This document shows, piece by piece, positions 1-9,583 of a DNA stretch of 64,000 nt. Source of the DNA: Salivita marina (GTDB lineage Bacteria; Pseudomonadota; Gammaproteobacteria; Pseudomonadales; Azotimanducaceae); NCBI GenBank assembly GCA_038144425.1, contig JAYQNS010000002.1, positions 62,001-126,000 of the forward strand, in the 5' to 3' direction. The notes under the pieces were generated by a model. That model was not told the DNA's origin and did no database searches. It saw only the letters and a list, made by a program, of their open reading frames with translations. How positions within the stretch are numbered: position 1 is the first letter of the stretch; each line of letters begins with the position of its first letter. Position numbers and translations under genes: made by a program.

Positions 1-258
1 ACGCCGGAAGCGGTAGCCTCCGCCATCGATGCAGCGATTCATGAGGGCTTCCACCTCTGGCCGACCCATGGCGAGGCCTACCGACGCCTCACGGGGCAGG
101 CGGCGCCGCCCTTGCACGATGCCCAGAGTGCGCTGAAATCTGCGGTGCGCACGGCCTTCGAGGCGCGCCTCGGGGAAAGCGAGGCCCTAGATCGCTGGGT
201 GCTGCGTCAGTACGCGGCGCCCGTGGCGCTGGCTCTTAGGGAGGCGCCGCCGGCCTAG
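1..258 (+). CDS. C-terminal fragment of an unidentified protein
   Basis: An open frame enters from the left edge and ends at TAG 256-258, giving the last 85 residues of a protein. The segment is soluble and Ala/Arg-rich, with a stretch reading HLWPTHGEAYRRL near residue 18 and no membrane segment. I do not recognise the family and assign no function. Its stop codon lies in the palindrome CTAG, which also supplies the stop of the convergent srkA gene, so the two coding regions overlap by 4 bases. The frame has codon use like its neighbours, which is the main reason to accept it as coding. Confidence 0.6.
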   Translation, partial: TPEAVASAIDAAIHEGFHLWPTHGEAYRRLTGQAAPPLHDAQSALKSAVRTAFEARLGESEALDRWVLRQYAAPVALALREAPPA

Positions 259-1235
259 GGCACTTCGGGCAGGGGGCCCTGAAGGGCCGCCAGCTGTTCG
301 CGAAGCGTCAGAATGTGCTGGCTCCAGTAGCGATCCGTGCCGTAATCTGGAAAGGCTCGGGGAAAGGCCGGGTCTTCCCAGCGTCGTCCGATCCAGGCCG
401 CATGATGAAGAATGCGCAGCGTGCGTAGCGGTTCCAGAAGGGTCAGGGTGCGCCGATCAAAGGCATGGAAGCGCTCGTAGCCCGTCAGCAGCTTCCCCAG
501 TTGGGGTCCCTGTTCGGTCACGTCCCCGGAAGTGAAAAGCCAGAGATCCTGCACCGCCGGCCCCTGCCGGGCATCGTCGAAGTCCACGAAGTGGGCCACC
601 CCTTCCTGCCAAAGAAGATTGCCGAGGTGGCAATCCCCGTGCAATCGAACGGTCTCCGGCGCGCAGGCCGCGAAGCGTTCCTCGATGAGGGCCAATAAGT
701 CGGCGCTGAGGGTCTCGTAGGCACTCTCTAGGCTGTAGGGCAGCCGTCCCGTCTCGAGAAGAAAACCCCGGCTGTCGTGGCCGAAGCTTGCGACCGTGAG
801 GGCTGGCCGATGCTCGAAGGGCTCCAGAGCCCCAACGGCGTGGATGCGTCCCAGGAGGCGTCCGAGAACGGCGAGGGCCTCGTCGTCTTCCAGATCCGGG
901 GCTCGGCCCGCAATGCGGGGGTAGAGCGCAAAGCGCAGCCCCTCTTCGCTGATGCGCAGCGTTTCCCCGGCGCTGTTCGCGAGGGGTACCACGGCGGGAA
1001 TGTCCCGCTCCGCGAGCTCCGCCGTAAAAGCGTGTTCTTCTAAAAGCGCTGCGTCGCTCCACCGTCCGGGGCGATAAAATTTGGCGATGAGCGGCGGGCC
1101 ATCGCACTGGCCGATCTGATACACCCGGTTTTCATAGGAGTTCAAGGCCATGAGCTGGGCATCCAGCACGTAGCCTTCGCCTTCAAGGATCGTTAGGACC
1201 TTATCCGGCGAGAGCGCTTCGTAGGGCGTGTCCAT
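255..1235 (-). CDS. srkA: Stress response kinase SrkA (YihE/RdoA family)
   Basis: The 326-residue protein matches the length of the YihE/SrkA serine/threonine kinases of the aminoglycoside-phosphotransferase fold. The N-terminal ALNSYENRVYQIG is typical of the family's glycine-loop region. The catalytic loop LHGDCHLGNLLW (around residue 200) carries the Asp and Asn expected of APH-type kinases, and FVDFDDARQGP follows as the metal-binding Asp segment. In enterobacteria the protein protects against envelope-stress-linked death and is often upstream of dsbA; that neighbour is not seen here. It is encoded opposite to the fragment at the left edge and shares stop bases with it. ATG at 1233-1235 is the start. 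Confidence 0.9.
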   Translation of the reverse strand: MDTPYEALSPDKVLTILEGEGYVLDAQLMALNSYENRVYQIGQCDGPPLIAKFYRPGRWSDAALLEEHAFTAELAERDIPAVVPLANSAGETLRISEEGLRFALYPRIAGRAPDLEDDEALAVLGRLLGRIHAVGALEPFEHRPALTVASFGHDSRGFLLETGRLPYSLESAYETLSADLLALIEERFAACAPETVRLHGDCHLGNLLWQEGVAHFVDFDDARQGPAVQDLWLFTSGDVTEQGPQLGKLLTGYERFHAFDRRTLTLLEPLRTLRILHHAAWIGRRWEDPAFPRAFPDYGTDRYWSQHILTLREQLAALQGPLPEVP

Positions 1236-1290
1236 GGCCTCGGGCCCCCAGGTGGAAAGGCGGGCAGTACAGCCCGCCCGGCCAAGAGAA

Positions 1291-1959
1291 TCAAGGTGGG
1301 CTTGGGGGCAGCGTCCAGGCGAAAACCCAATGGAGCGGGGGCGCCCAGCCCGCTGCGAGAAGTGCGGCTCGCCCGGCGCTGAGGGTGGCGCCGGTGGTCG
1401 CTACGTCGTCCACCAATACGGGGGTGAGCCCGGGTTGGGGTGGGGATGCCGCGTAAAAAGCGCCGGCGAGATTGCCGGAGCGCGCCTCCCGAGGAAGGCG
1501 GCTTTGGGGGGCGGTTGCGCGGTGGCGGCGTAGGACTGCTGTAAGGGGCAAACCCGTGAGACGGTGAAGCCAAAGGCTGAGGAGCTGGGCTTGATCGAAG
1601 CCCCGCTGGAGCCGGCGTCGCCAGTGCAGGGCTAGGGGAATCAGCACCACCGAATTTCCGAGGAAGGGCCTGGGTAGGGCTTCAGCCATGAGCGTGGCCA
1701 TTAGCCGCGCGGCTTCCGGCCGGCGATGGAATTTCATCTGCTGCGCCAGGTCTTGGGCGCCGCTGCCGTAGCAAAACGGCGCGAAGGGCCTGCGGGCGGT
1801 GCCCCGAGGGGCCTCTAGGCCACCGGGAAGGGGGCGCAGGGTAAGGCGGCAGGCGGGGCAGAGATCTTCCGGGCCCGGGCAGGGGAGGCCGCACAGTTGG
1901 CACTGAGGCGGCAGCAGCCAGCGCGCCCAGGCGTCGAGGCGCTTCCAAAGTTTCGTCAT
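1291..1959 (-). CDS. comF: ComF family phosphoribosyltransferase-like protein
   Basis: The 222-residue protein has the two features of ComF/GntX proteins: an N-terminal four-cysteine zinc-ribbon-like segment (CQLCGLPCPG then CPACRLTL, residues about 20-40) and a C-terminal type I phosphoribosyltransferase PRPP-binding loop, VLVDDVATTGATLS, near residue 190. In competent bacteria ComF acts in uptake of transforming DNA; in gammaproteobacteria the homologue is implicated in use of DNA as a nutrient. The gene lies 55 bases downstream of srkA on the same strand. In many relatives comF sits beside the bio operon, which is not here. The family call is firm, the cellular role less so. Confidence 0.88.
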   Translation of the reverse strand: MTKLWKRLDAWARWLLPPQCQLCGLPCPGPEDLCPACRLTLRPLPGGLEAPRGTARRPFAPFCYGSGAQDLAQQMKFHRRPEAARLMATLMAEALPRPFLGNSVVLIPLALHWRRRLQRGFDQAQLLSLWLHRLTGLPLTAVLRRHRATAPQSRLPREARSGNLAGAFYAASPPQPGLTPVLVDDVATTGATLSAGRAALLAAGWAPPLHWVFAWTLPPSPP

Positions 1960-2110
1960 CCTTCTCCCGGCGTAAGCAACCCTTTAAGGGTCCCGGGAAT
2001 CATGACCCTTGGGGCTGGGGCAGGAGAATTTCCCACGGTCATCGTCCCCTTCTGCGGACACCTTCGGTACCATGAAGGCGCACGCGGGCACGCGGAGTTG
2101 GGGGATTGGC

Positions 2111-3870
2111 ATGCTGTCTTACACCGCGCGGGAAGCTGACTTGGCTTTTCTGCTATTTGATCTTTTTCGGGCGCCGGAGCGCTGGGCTGCCGCCGAGGGG
2201 ACGGCCCACCTGGACGCGGATCTTGCGCAGGCGATTCTCGGCGAAGGCGGACGCCTCGCGAGTGAAGTGTTCTCGCCCCTGATGCAGTCTGGGGATTCAG
2301 AAGGCTGTCGTTTTGAAAAGGGTCAGGTGTACACCCCTGCTGGCTTTAAGGCGGCATACGAGGCCTACGCCCAGGGAGGCTGGATGGGCCTTGCCGGGGA
2401 TCCCGCTTTCGGGGGCCAGGGCATGCCGAAGCAGCTTTGCGTCGCCCTGGAGGAAATGTTTTTCGCCGCCAACGCCAGTCTCTACCTTTACCCGGCGCTC
2501 TCCGCCGGCGCGTGCGTTCTGCTGGCGGCCCATGGCTCCGAGGCGCAAAAAGCTGAGTGGTTACCGCCCCTCTATGAAGGGCGCTTCAGCGGCACCATGT
2601 GCCTGACCGAGCCCCACGCTGGCTCTGATCTTTCCCTCCTGCGCACTCGAGCCGAGCCCCAGGGGGACGGCTCCTTCTCCGTCAGCGGCAGTAAAATCTT
2701 CATCACCGGCGGCGAGCAGGATCTGACAGAGAACATCGTGCACTTCGTGCTCGCACGGACCCCGACGCGCCCCCGGGGAACCGGGGCCTATCCCTTTTCC
2801 TTGTGCCGAAGTTTCTGCTCAACGCTGAGGGGACGTTGGGCAATCGCAACGCCGTCGCCGTGGGCAGCATCGAACACAAGATGGGCATCAAGGGCAGCGC
2901 CACCTGCGTCATGAACTTCGACGGGGCTCGGGGCTGGCTGGTGGGGGAAGAGGGACGCGGGCTCGCGGCCATGTTCACCATGATGAACTACGAGCGCCTG
3001 TCCATCGGCCTTCAGGGCCTTGGGACGGCGGATCTCGCCTTCCAAAACGCTCTGGCCTATGCCAAGGAACGGCGCCAGGGCCGGGATCCGCAGGGCGGCT
3101 CCGCGGCGGAGGCCGATAGCCTTTTGGTCCACCCTGACGTCCGACGCATGCTGCTCACGCAAAAAGCCTTCAACGAAGGCGGGAGAGCCTTTGCCAGCTA
3201 TGTGGCAATGATGCTCGATCAGGCGCGTTACGGGACCACAACCGAGGCCCGGGCGGAAGGGGAAGCCTTCGCGGCCTTCCTGACGCCTATCGCTAAGGCT
3301 TTCCTATCCGATCGTGGGCTCGAGTGCTGCGTCCTGGGGCAGCAGGTCCTCGGCGGACATGGCTACCTGGCTGAGTGGGGCCTCGAACAGTGCGTGCGCG
3401 ATACGCGCATCGCGCAGATCTATGAGGGGACCAACGGCATTCAGGCAATGGATCTCGCTGATCGGAAAACAGCGAGGGAGCAAGGCCGCACGGCGATGGC
3501 GCTCCTGGCCTCCCTGCGGGCGGCCTGTCTCACAGAAGGCCCCTGGGTCCAGGAAGTCAGCGGCGCTCTAGACACCTTCAAGCGCGCCACGGAGGCCCTA
3601 GTCGCGGGCGCCGCGGAAGACCCCACCTTTGCCGGGGCCGTGGCGGCGGACTACCTAGAGCTGGCCGGGCTCGTGCTCTACGCCTGCCTGTGGCAGCGCA
3701 TGGTTCCGGCTGCGGTGCGCGCGGCCGAGGCCGGGCGAGTGTCGGAAGGCTTCGCGGAGGACAAGCGCAGCACCGGCGCCTTTTTCATGGCGAAGCTGCT
3801 GCCCAAAATTTCCCTACTCGAGCAAACCCTAAAAGCCGGAAGCGCGCCGCTCATGGCGGCAGCGCTCTAG
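2111..3870 (+). CDS. Acyl-CoA dehydrogenase, DmdC-like, with a frame break
   Basis: Two overlapping frames together encode one acyl-CoA dehydrogenase of about 586 residues, the size of the long DmdC/AcdH group (3-methylmercaptopropionyl-CoA dehydrogenase and relatives). The first frame gives MLSYTAREADLAFLL, MCLTEPHAGSDLSLL and FITGGEQDL (FAD/substrate region). The second resumes at LFLVPKFLLN and includes QVLGGHGYLAEWG and IYEGTNGIQAMDL, whose Glu is the family catalytic base. The frame changes by one base in the C run near 2759-2763; one extra C restores ARTPDAPPG. ATG 2111 follows a G-rich stretch and matches family N-termini. The natural substrate cannot be told; DmdC-like members include DMSP-pathway and ordinary beta-oxidation enzymes. 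The stop is shared with mpl in CTAG. Confidence 0.85.
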
Positions 3871-5282
3871 CGTTGGGGGGCCTTCCCGCGGGCCTCGCAG
3901 AGTGCTGCGAGGCGATGCGGCACATCCTGGAAGTCCCCATTGCTCATGCACACGATGTGACGCCGGGGCGCCTTCCTGCCCTCGGGGCGTCTTAGGGCGG
4001 CCTCTAGAAGGGTCTCCGCCTTCTGATGCACGGTCGTTGGGGTGATGCTGTCCTGGCTGAGCCCGGTTAAATCCCAGGTAATGCGCGCCGTTGAAAGCCA
4101 GTGGGCGGCATCCGCTGGAGCGGTGCAGTGCGCCAACGCGGGACGAAGCGCCCCCAGGCTCATGGTGTGGGACCGGGGCTCAATAAGGGCAAGTATTTCT
4201 TCGCCCCCGGCCCGTTCCCGGAGACCCTGCAGGGTACTGCGAATGGCCGTCGGGTGGTGGGCGAAATCGTCGTAAACCACGACCTCCTCATCCTCATAGA
4301 GGACCTCTAGCCGTCGCTTAACGCCATGGAAGGCCCGAAGAGCTTCGAGGGCCTGCGCCGGCGCCACGCCTACGTGATGGGCGGCGGCGATGGCTGCGAG
4401 GGCATTCTGCGCGTTGTGTCGGCCGCTCAGCGTCAGGATGAGCGGTCCCAGGTCCACCCCCTCATGATGCACTCGAGGGGGCTCGCCTTTCTGGGGACCA
4501 TAAATCAAGCGCCAGGGCGCAGTGGTGTCCTCTGTCGGGGAGGTGGCCGGGGCCCCTAGGGGGACCCGGGTGGACCAGCAACCCCGGGCCAGCACCTCGT
4601 CGATGGCATCTTCCCCTTCGGGGTAGACCACCTCGCCGATGCTCGGGACGGTGCGAAGGAGTAGGTGGAATTGATCCTGGATGGCCTTCAGGTCCGGGAA
4701 GATGTCAGCGTGATCATATTCAAGGTTGTTAATGATCACGGTGCGAGGGTGGTAGTGGACAAACTTCGAGCGCCGATCGAAGAAGGAACAATCATATTCG
4801 TCCGCTTCCACCACAAAGTAGCGCCCCTCGCCGAGTTCTGCTGCCCGGGGGAGATCCCGGGCGACGCCCCCTATGAGATAGCCCGGGGCGAATCCCGCCT
4901 GCTGCAGGATCCAGGTCAGCATCGCGGTGGTGGTGGTTTTGCCGTGGGTGCCCGCTACCGCCAGCACGTGGCGCCCGGGCAGCAAGGTTTCCCCTAGCCA
5001 CTGGGCGCCGGAGCTAAAGGGGATGCCGGCGTCGAGCATGGCCTCCACGCCAGGGTGGCCTCGAGGCAACCCGGCATTTCCCAGCACGATGAGATCGGGG
5101 CGAGTCGTCAGCATCTCCGGAGCAAAACCCTCTAGAGCCTCAATGCCCGCGTCAGCGAGCACCGTGCTCATGGGCGGATAGAGCGCGCCATCGCAGCCCC
5201 GCACCTCGTGCCCCGCTTCCTTGGCGAGAAGGGCGAGGTTGCCCATGAGCGTGCCGCCGATGCCCATAAAAAAGAGTTTCAC
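3867..5282 (-). CDS. mpl: UDP-N-acetylmuramate:L-alanyl-gamma-D-glutamyl-meso-diaminopimelate ligase
   Basis: Mpl reattaches the tripeptide recovered from peptidoglycan turnover to UDP-MurNAc, so that it re-enters wall synthesis. The sequence begins VKLFFMGIGGTLMGNLALL, a UDP-muramoyl Rossmann motif, and has the Mur-ligase P-loop AVAGTHGKTTTTAML near residue 105, then YFVVEADEYDCSFFD and the C-terminal YDDFAHHPTAI. The length, about 471 residues, is normal. The frame extends upstream, but GTG at 5280-5282 with GGAGG just before it is the likely start. That GTG overlaps the stop of the upstream membrane-protein gene (GTGA), suggesting coupled translation. The stop overlaps that of the acyl-CoA dehydrogenase. 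Confidence 0.95.
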   Translation of the reverse strand: MKLFFMGIGGTLMGNLALLAKEAGHEVRGCDGALYPPMSTVLADAGIEALEGFAPEMLTTRPDLIVLGNAGLPRGHPGVEAMLDAGIPFSSGAQWLGETLLPGRHVLAVAGTHGKTTTTAMLTWILQQAGFAPGYLIGGVARDLPRAAELGEGRYFVVEADEYDCSFFDRRSKFVHYHPRTVIINNLEYDHADIFPDLKAIQDQFHLLLRTVPSIGEVVYPEGEDAIDEVLARGCWSTRVPLGAPATSPTEDTTAPWRLIYGPQKGEPPRVHHEGVDLGPLILTLSGRHNAQNALAAIAAAHHVGVAPAQALEALRAFHGVKRRLEVLYEDEEVVVYDDFAHHPTAIRSTLQGLRERAGGEEILALIEPRSHTMSLGALRPALAHCTAPADAAHWLSTARITWDLTGLSQDSITPTTVHQKAETLLEAALRRPEGRKAPRRHIVCMSNGDFQDVPHRLAALCEARGKAPQR

Positions 5283-5788
5283 GAAGGGCCTCCAAGGACG
5301 CTCTGGGTGGCCATGGCCGCGAGCAGGAAAAGCCCCAGGGCGAGGAAGGTACCGTGGGTGCGGCCCACGCCCAGGGCTCGGCTCAAAATGAAGGCGAAGA
5401 GGGCGAGCCACCACACCATGAGCCCCACCTCGGCGAGCATGAGGAGCGGCGCGGTGCCGTTCTCAGGCCAGGCCAGGAGCACCGGCCATTGGGCGCAGGA
5501 CAGCACCGCATCGGTACACAAAAGGGCGGAAAAGCTTTGGGGGAAGCGTGCTGTAAGCCCTCGGAGCAGGAGTACAAACCACAGTCCGGAGGCCAGCACC
5601 GCGGTGGCCACTACGGCGCCACTGAGGGCCCCGGGGAGGCTACGCTCCCCGAGGCTGAGCCCGATGACCGTCGATAGGATGAGGTTGACGAAGAGCGCCA
5701 GGGCGGTGAAAGCCGGGGCGCCGGGCAAGGCATCAGGCCCCCGGCGAAATAGGCATAGCTCCCAAATCGTCGTTAGCAATAGCGGCAT
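5279..5788 (-). CDS. Small multi-spanning membrane protein of unknown function
   Basis: About 169 residues with four or five hydrophobic segments (for example FTALALFVNLILSTVIGL, AVVATAVLASGLWFVLLL, WWLALFAFIL and a last one ending near the C-terminus). This marks an inner-membrane protein, not an enzyme I can name. It overlaps the mpl GTG start by four bases (GTGA), so the two are probably cotranslated. Two starts are possible: ATG 5786-5788, chosen here because it gives a compact hydrophobic N-terminus, and ATG 5843-5845. Neither has a clear ribosome-binding site. No function should be assigned beyond membrane location. Confidence 0.6.
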   Translation of the reverse strand: MPLLLTTIWELCLFRRGPDALPGAPAFTALALFVNLILSTVIGLSLGERSLPGALSGAVVATAVLASGLWFVLLLRGLTARFPQSFSALLCTDAVLSCAQWPVLLAWPENGTAPLLMLAEVGLMVWWLALFAFILSRALGVGRTHGTFLALGLFLLAAMATQSVLGGPS

Positions 5789-5908
5789 GGAGAGAGCCCT
5801 ATAAAAGGAAAAGGAAGTGTCGCATATCCGTGCGGGCGCGCGCATGCGCGTCGCGCCTGGAAGGGGGATCGGGTAGGCTTTGCCGAGCGAAATCCACGGG
5901 AGCCCACC

Positions 5909-7189
5909 ATGTCAGCCACTGCACGCCGCGGCGCAAAGCGGAACGCCTTTTATGCCCAAAGCGGAGGCGTGACGGCGGTGATTAACGCCTCGGCCGCAGG
6001 GGTCATCGAAACGGCCCGGGCCCATAAGGACCGCATCGGTAAGGTCTATGCGGGCGCCAATGGCATCCTAGGGGCGCTGCGGGAAGAGCTGATCGATACG
6101 GGCCGGGAAAGCTCGGCCACCATTGCGGCCCTGAAGCATACTCCCGGCGGCGCCTTTGGCTCGTGCCGCTACAAGCTGAAGTCCCTTGAGCAAAACCGCG
6201 CCGAGTATGAGCGGCTCATCGAGGTGTTTGCCGCCCACAACATTGGCTATTTCTTCTATAACGGCGGCGGTGACTCCCAGGACACGGCCCATAAGGTGTC
6301 CCAGCTGTCTACCGCCATGGGCTTTCCCGTCACCTGCATTGGAGTGCCCAAGACCGTCGATAATGACTTACCCCTCACCGACTGCTGCCCGGGCTTTGGT
6401 TCCGTAGCGAAATATGTGGCCGTGGCCACCCGTGAGGCAGGGCTGGACGTCGCGTCGATGGCTGAGACCTCCACGAAGGTGTTCATTCTTGAAGTGATGG
6501 GGCGCCATGCCGGATGGATCGCGGCTGCGGCGGGATTGGCTCAAGAAGCCCCGGACGATCCCCCCCATATCATCGTGTTCCCGGAGCGGGCCTTCGACGA
6601 AAAAGCTTTTCTGGCGAAGGTTAAAAAGACCGTTGATCGGGTCGGCTACTGCGTTATCGCAGTATCGGAAGGGGCTCACTACGCCGACGGTCGCTTCCTC
6701 GCGGATACGGGCACGGTGGATGCCTTCGGCCATAAGCAGTTGGGAGGTGTCGCGCCTACCCTTGCGGCGATGATTAAGGACGCCCTTGGCTACAAATACC
6801 ACTGGGCGGTAGCGGACTACCTCCAGCGCGCCGCTCGCCACGTGGCTTCGGCGACAGATGTGGAACAGGCTTATGCGGTAGGCAAGGCCGCGGTGGAATT
6901 CGCCCTGGCCGGCAAGAACGCGGTGATGCCCACCATCGTTCGTGGCGGCGGTGCCCGCTACCGCTGGTCCATTGGCGAGGCGCCGCTGGCCAAGGTGGCC
7001 AACAGGGAGAAGAAGCTGCCGGCGAGCTTTATAACTCGGGATGGCTTTGGCATTACCCCGGCGGCTCGGCGCTACCTAGCGCCCCTCATTGCCGGGGAAG
7101 CGCCCACTCCCTGGGTGCATGGGCTGCCAAAGATCGCTCGCCTAAAGCGCGTCCTGGTGCCAAAGAAGCTGCCGCCTTTTACGCCCTAG
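5909..7189 (+). CDS. pfp: 6-phosphofructokinase, pyrophosphate-dependent type
   Basis: The 426-residue protein phosphorylates fructose 6-phosphate (reversibly when PPi is the donor). It belongs to the longer PFK subgroup rather than the 320-residue E. coli PfkA type. Two positions decide phosphoryl donor in this family. The first motif reads NGGGDSQDT, placing Asp where ATP enzymes have Gly104. The second reads PKTVDNDLPLTD, placing Lys where ATP enzymes have Gly124. Both indicate PPi use. EVMGRHAGWIAAAAGLA follows as the substrate-binding MGR segment. It stands next to two pyrophosphatase genes, which fits a PPi-linked role. ATG 5909 follows GGGAGCCC. A hairpin terminator lies directly downstream. 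Confidence 0.92.
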   Translation: MSATARRGAKRNAFYAQSGGVTAVINASAAGVIETARAHKDRIGKVYAGANGILGALREELIDTGRESSATIAALKHTPGGAFGSCRYKLKSLEQNRAEYERLIEVFAAHNIGYFFYNGGGDSQDTAHKVSQLSTAMGFPVTCIGVPKTVDNDLPLTDCCPGFGSVAKYVAVATREAGLDVASMAETSTKVFILEVMGRHAGWIAAAAGLAQEAPDDPPHIIVFPERAFDEKAFLAKVKKTVDRVGYCVIAVSEGAHYADGRFLADTGTVDAFGHKQLGGVAPTLAAMIKDALGYKYHWAVADYLQRAARHVASATDVEQAYAVGKAAVEFALAGKNAVMPTIVRGGGARYRWSIGEAPLAKVANREKKLPASFITRDGFGITPAARRYLAPLIAGEAPTPWVHGLPKIARLKRVLVPKKLPPFTP

Positions 7190-7217
7190 CCTTCCCTGAG
7201 CCCTTTCTTGGACGCAC

Positions 7218-7247
7218 AAAAAAGCCCGCGAGAGCGGGCTTTTTTTT
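7218..7247. terminator. Bidirectional rho-independent terminator between pfp and hppA
   Basis: A perfect 7-bp stem AGCCCGC/GCGGGCT with a GAGA loop (7223-7240) is followed by a run of eight T on the + strand and preceded by a run of six A, so it can terminate the convergent pfp and hppA transcripts. Confidence 0.93.
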
Positions 7248-7276
7248 GGCCTTGTCTAGGCCAGGCTTCCGCGGCC

Positions 7277-9334
7277 TTAGGCCAGCAGCGGTGCGATTAC
7301 CAGCGACACAATCGCCATCACGTTGATGAGGATGTTCATCGCCGGGCCGGAGGTGTCCTTGAAGGGATCGCCCACCGTATCGCCAACCACGACGGCGGCG
7401 TGGACGTCCGAGCCCTTGCCCCCGAGGTTGCCCTTTTCCACGTACTTCTTCGCGTTATCCCAAGCGCCGCCGGCATTGGCCATGGTGAGCGCGAGGAGTA
7501 CGCAGCCCAGAAGGCCGCCGCCCAGGGCGCCGCCGAGGGCCTCTGCTGACAAGCCAAAGCCGATCACCGGCGGGGCCGCCACGGCAATCACGCCGGGGAC
7601 AAGCATGCGCTTCAGCGCCGCGGAGGTGGCAATGTCCACGCACTTCGCCGTGTCCGGCGTGCCCGTGCCTTCGAGGAGACCCGGAATTTCCCGGAATTGG
7701 CGACGGATCTCCTGGATCATTTCCATGGCCGCATCACCCACTGCGGTCATGGTGATGGACGCGATGAGGAAGGGAATCAGGCCGCCAATGAACAGGCCAA
7801 TCAGCACCTGGGGGTCGCCGATGTGCAGGGTGAAGCTTCCTGCCCCGGCGCTGGTCCGAGTGTGCTCTACCGTCTCCACGAAGGCCGCGATGATGGCGAG
7901 GGCAGCGAGGGCTGCAGCGCCAATGGCGAAGCCTTTACCAATGGCCGCGGTGGTGTTGCCGAGCTCGTCGAGGGAGTCGGTGATCTTCCGCGTACCTTCT
8001 CCGAGGCCGCTCATCTCCGCGATGCCTCCGGCGTTATCGGCTACGGGACCGTAGGCGTCGATGGCCATGGTGATGCCGACGGTGGCCAGCATGCCCAGGG
8101 CCGCGATACCCACGCCGTAGAGTCCGGCAAGCTGGGTGGAGGCGAAGATGATGGCGCAGATGGCCAGCACGGGAATCACCACGGACTGCATGCCCACGGC
8201 GAGCCCCGTGATCATTACCGTAGCCGAGCCCGTTTCCCCGGATTCGGCGATGCGCACGATGGGCTTGGAGCTCGTGTAGTACTCGGTGGTGAGACCGATC
8301 ACGATGCCGCCCACGGCACCGGCAATCACGGACATCCAAACGTCAGCGGAGACGCCGGTGCCAGTGATAACGAAGTAGGACACGCCGATAAAGAGGATCG
8401 GGGCGCCGATGGTCCCGAAGCGAAGGGCCGTTGCCGGCTCCCGGTCGGACATGAGGCGAACGAGCACGATGCCCACGAGGGAGCAGATCAGCCCCGCAGA
8501 GGCCAATAGCAGGGGGAGGCCCATGAGAGCCGCACGAGATTCGGCTTCGTCCGTAATCCCTGGCGTGAGGCCGGCGAGGGCTGCGATGCCGATGGTGGAG
8601 GCGATCGCGATGGAGGCGATCATGGAGCCGCAGTAAGACTCGAAGATGTCCGAGCCCATGCCAGCGACGTCACCCACGTTGTCACCCACGTTGTCGGCGA
8701 TGACGCCCGGGTTACGGGGATCATCTTCCGGAATGCCCGCTTCCACCTTGCCGACGAGGTCCGCGCCGACGTCAGCGCTCTTGGTGTAGATGCCGCCGCC
8801 CACGCGAGAGAACAGGGCCACGGAGGAGGCGCCCATGCCAAAGCCGTGGATGTTGTGCGCGCTTTCCGGGTCACCGCCGAAGAAGTAGTAGAGGGCGCCG
8901 AGGCCGAGGAGACCCAGGGAAGCCACACAGAGCCCCATGATGGAGCCGCCGAAGAAGGCCACGGAGAGGGCTTGGGGGGCGCCAAAATCATGGGCAGCGA
9001 TGGTGGTGCGCACATTAGCCTTTGTGGCCGCGTACATACCAATCCATCCCGCGAGGGCGCTAGAACTGGCCCCCACCACGAAGGCGATGGCGGTTTGAGC
9101 GTTCAGCGCGAAATACAGCGCCACCACAAGGATGCTCGCGAACATCAGGAGCATCGTGTATTCCCGGCGCATGAAGACCATGGCACCGAGGTGAATGGCA
9201 TCACCAATTTCCTTCACTTTGTCTTGACCTTCGGGATAGCGCTTCACCATGCCGTAGATCACGAAGGCTGCCAGTAGGCCCAGCACCCCAAAGGCTGGGG
9301 GCAACATCTGCAGGGACTGTGCTAAATCCGCCAT
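7277..9334 (-). CDS. hppA: Membrane-bound ion-translocating pyrophosphatase
   Basis: The 685-residue integral membrane protein hydrolyses PPi and pumps cations across the inner membrane. Signatures are DVGADLVGKVEAG, DDPRNPGVIADNVGDNVGD and, in the C-terminal half, AYGPVADNAGGIAEM and GDTVGDPFKDTSGP. At the position that separates the two family classes it reads GNTTAAIGKGFAIG: Ala, not Lys, which places it in the K+-dependent class. Members of that class pump H+ or Na+, and I cannot decide which. ATG 9332-9334 (MADLAQSLQ) with AGAGGT upstream is chosen over the longer frame. It faces pfp across a shared terminator and diverges from ppa. Confidence 0.95.
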   Translation of the reverse strand: MADLAQSLQMLPPAFGVLGLLAAFVIYGMVKRYPEGQDKVKEIGDAIHLGAMVFMRREYTMLLMFASILVVALYFALNAQTAIAFVVGASSSALAGWIGMYAATKANVRTTIAAHDFGAPQALSVAFFGGSIMGLCVASLGLLGLGALYYFFGGDPESAHNIHGFGMGASSVALFSRVGGGIYTKSADVGADLVGKVEAGIPEDDPRNPGVIADNVGDNVGDVAGMGSDIFESYCGSMIASIAIASTIGIAALAGLTPGITDEAESRAALMGLPLLLASAGLICSLVGIVLVRLMSDREPATALRFGTIGAPILFIGVSYFVITGTGVSADVWMSVIAGAVGGIVIGLTTEYYTSSKPIVRIAESGETGSATVMITGLAVGMQSVVIPVLAICAIIFASTQLAGLYGVGIAALGMLATVGITMAIDAYGPVADNAGGIAEMSGLGEGTRKITDSLDELGNTTAAIGKGFAIGAAALAALAIIAAFVETVEHTRTSAGAGSFTLHIGDPQVLIGLFIGGLIPFLIASITMTAVGDAAMEMIQEIRRQFREIPGLLEGTGTPDTAKCVDIATSAALKRMLVPGVIAVAAPPVIGFGLSAEALGGALGGGLLGCVLLALTMANAGGAWDNAKKYVEKGNLGGKGSDVHAAVVVGDTVGDPFKDTSGPAMNILINVMAIVSLVIAPLLA

Positions 9335-9583
9335 GCAAACCTCTCTATTGGAATTAATGCGTAAGCCGAGCCGAGCCACTGGGCAGCGCTCTAGGGCGCC
9401 GTTTCCAATGGGCGGATCCAACGCTCAGTGTGGACCCCCGTTCCCCCCGGCGGCTTAAGCTGAGCGGCTGGGATCATACCGGAGGCGCGGGTCAAAGGGC
9501 CAATCCCCAGGCATCCGCTGGGCTTACGCGTTATACTCGCCACGAGCCCTCTCCCCTAGTTGTCTACAGCCGAGATCCCCCCC

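Noticed and set aside
7697..8509. 270-codon His/Gly/Asp-rich frame opposite hppA
   Set aside because: Composition is that of a shadow; hppA on the other strand is unambiguous.
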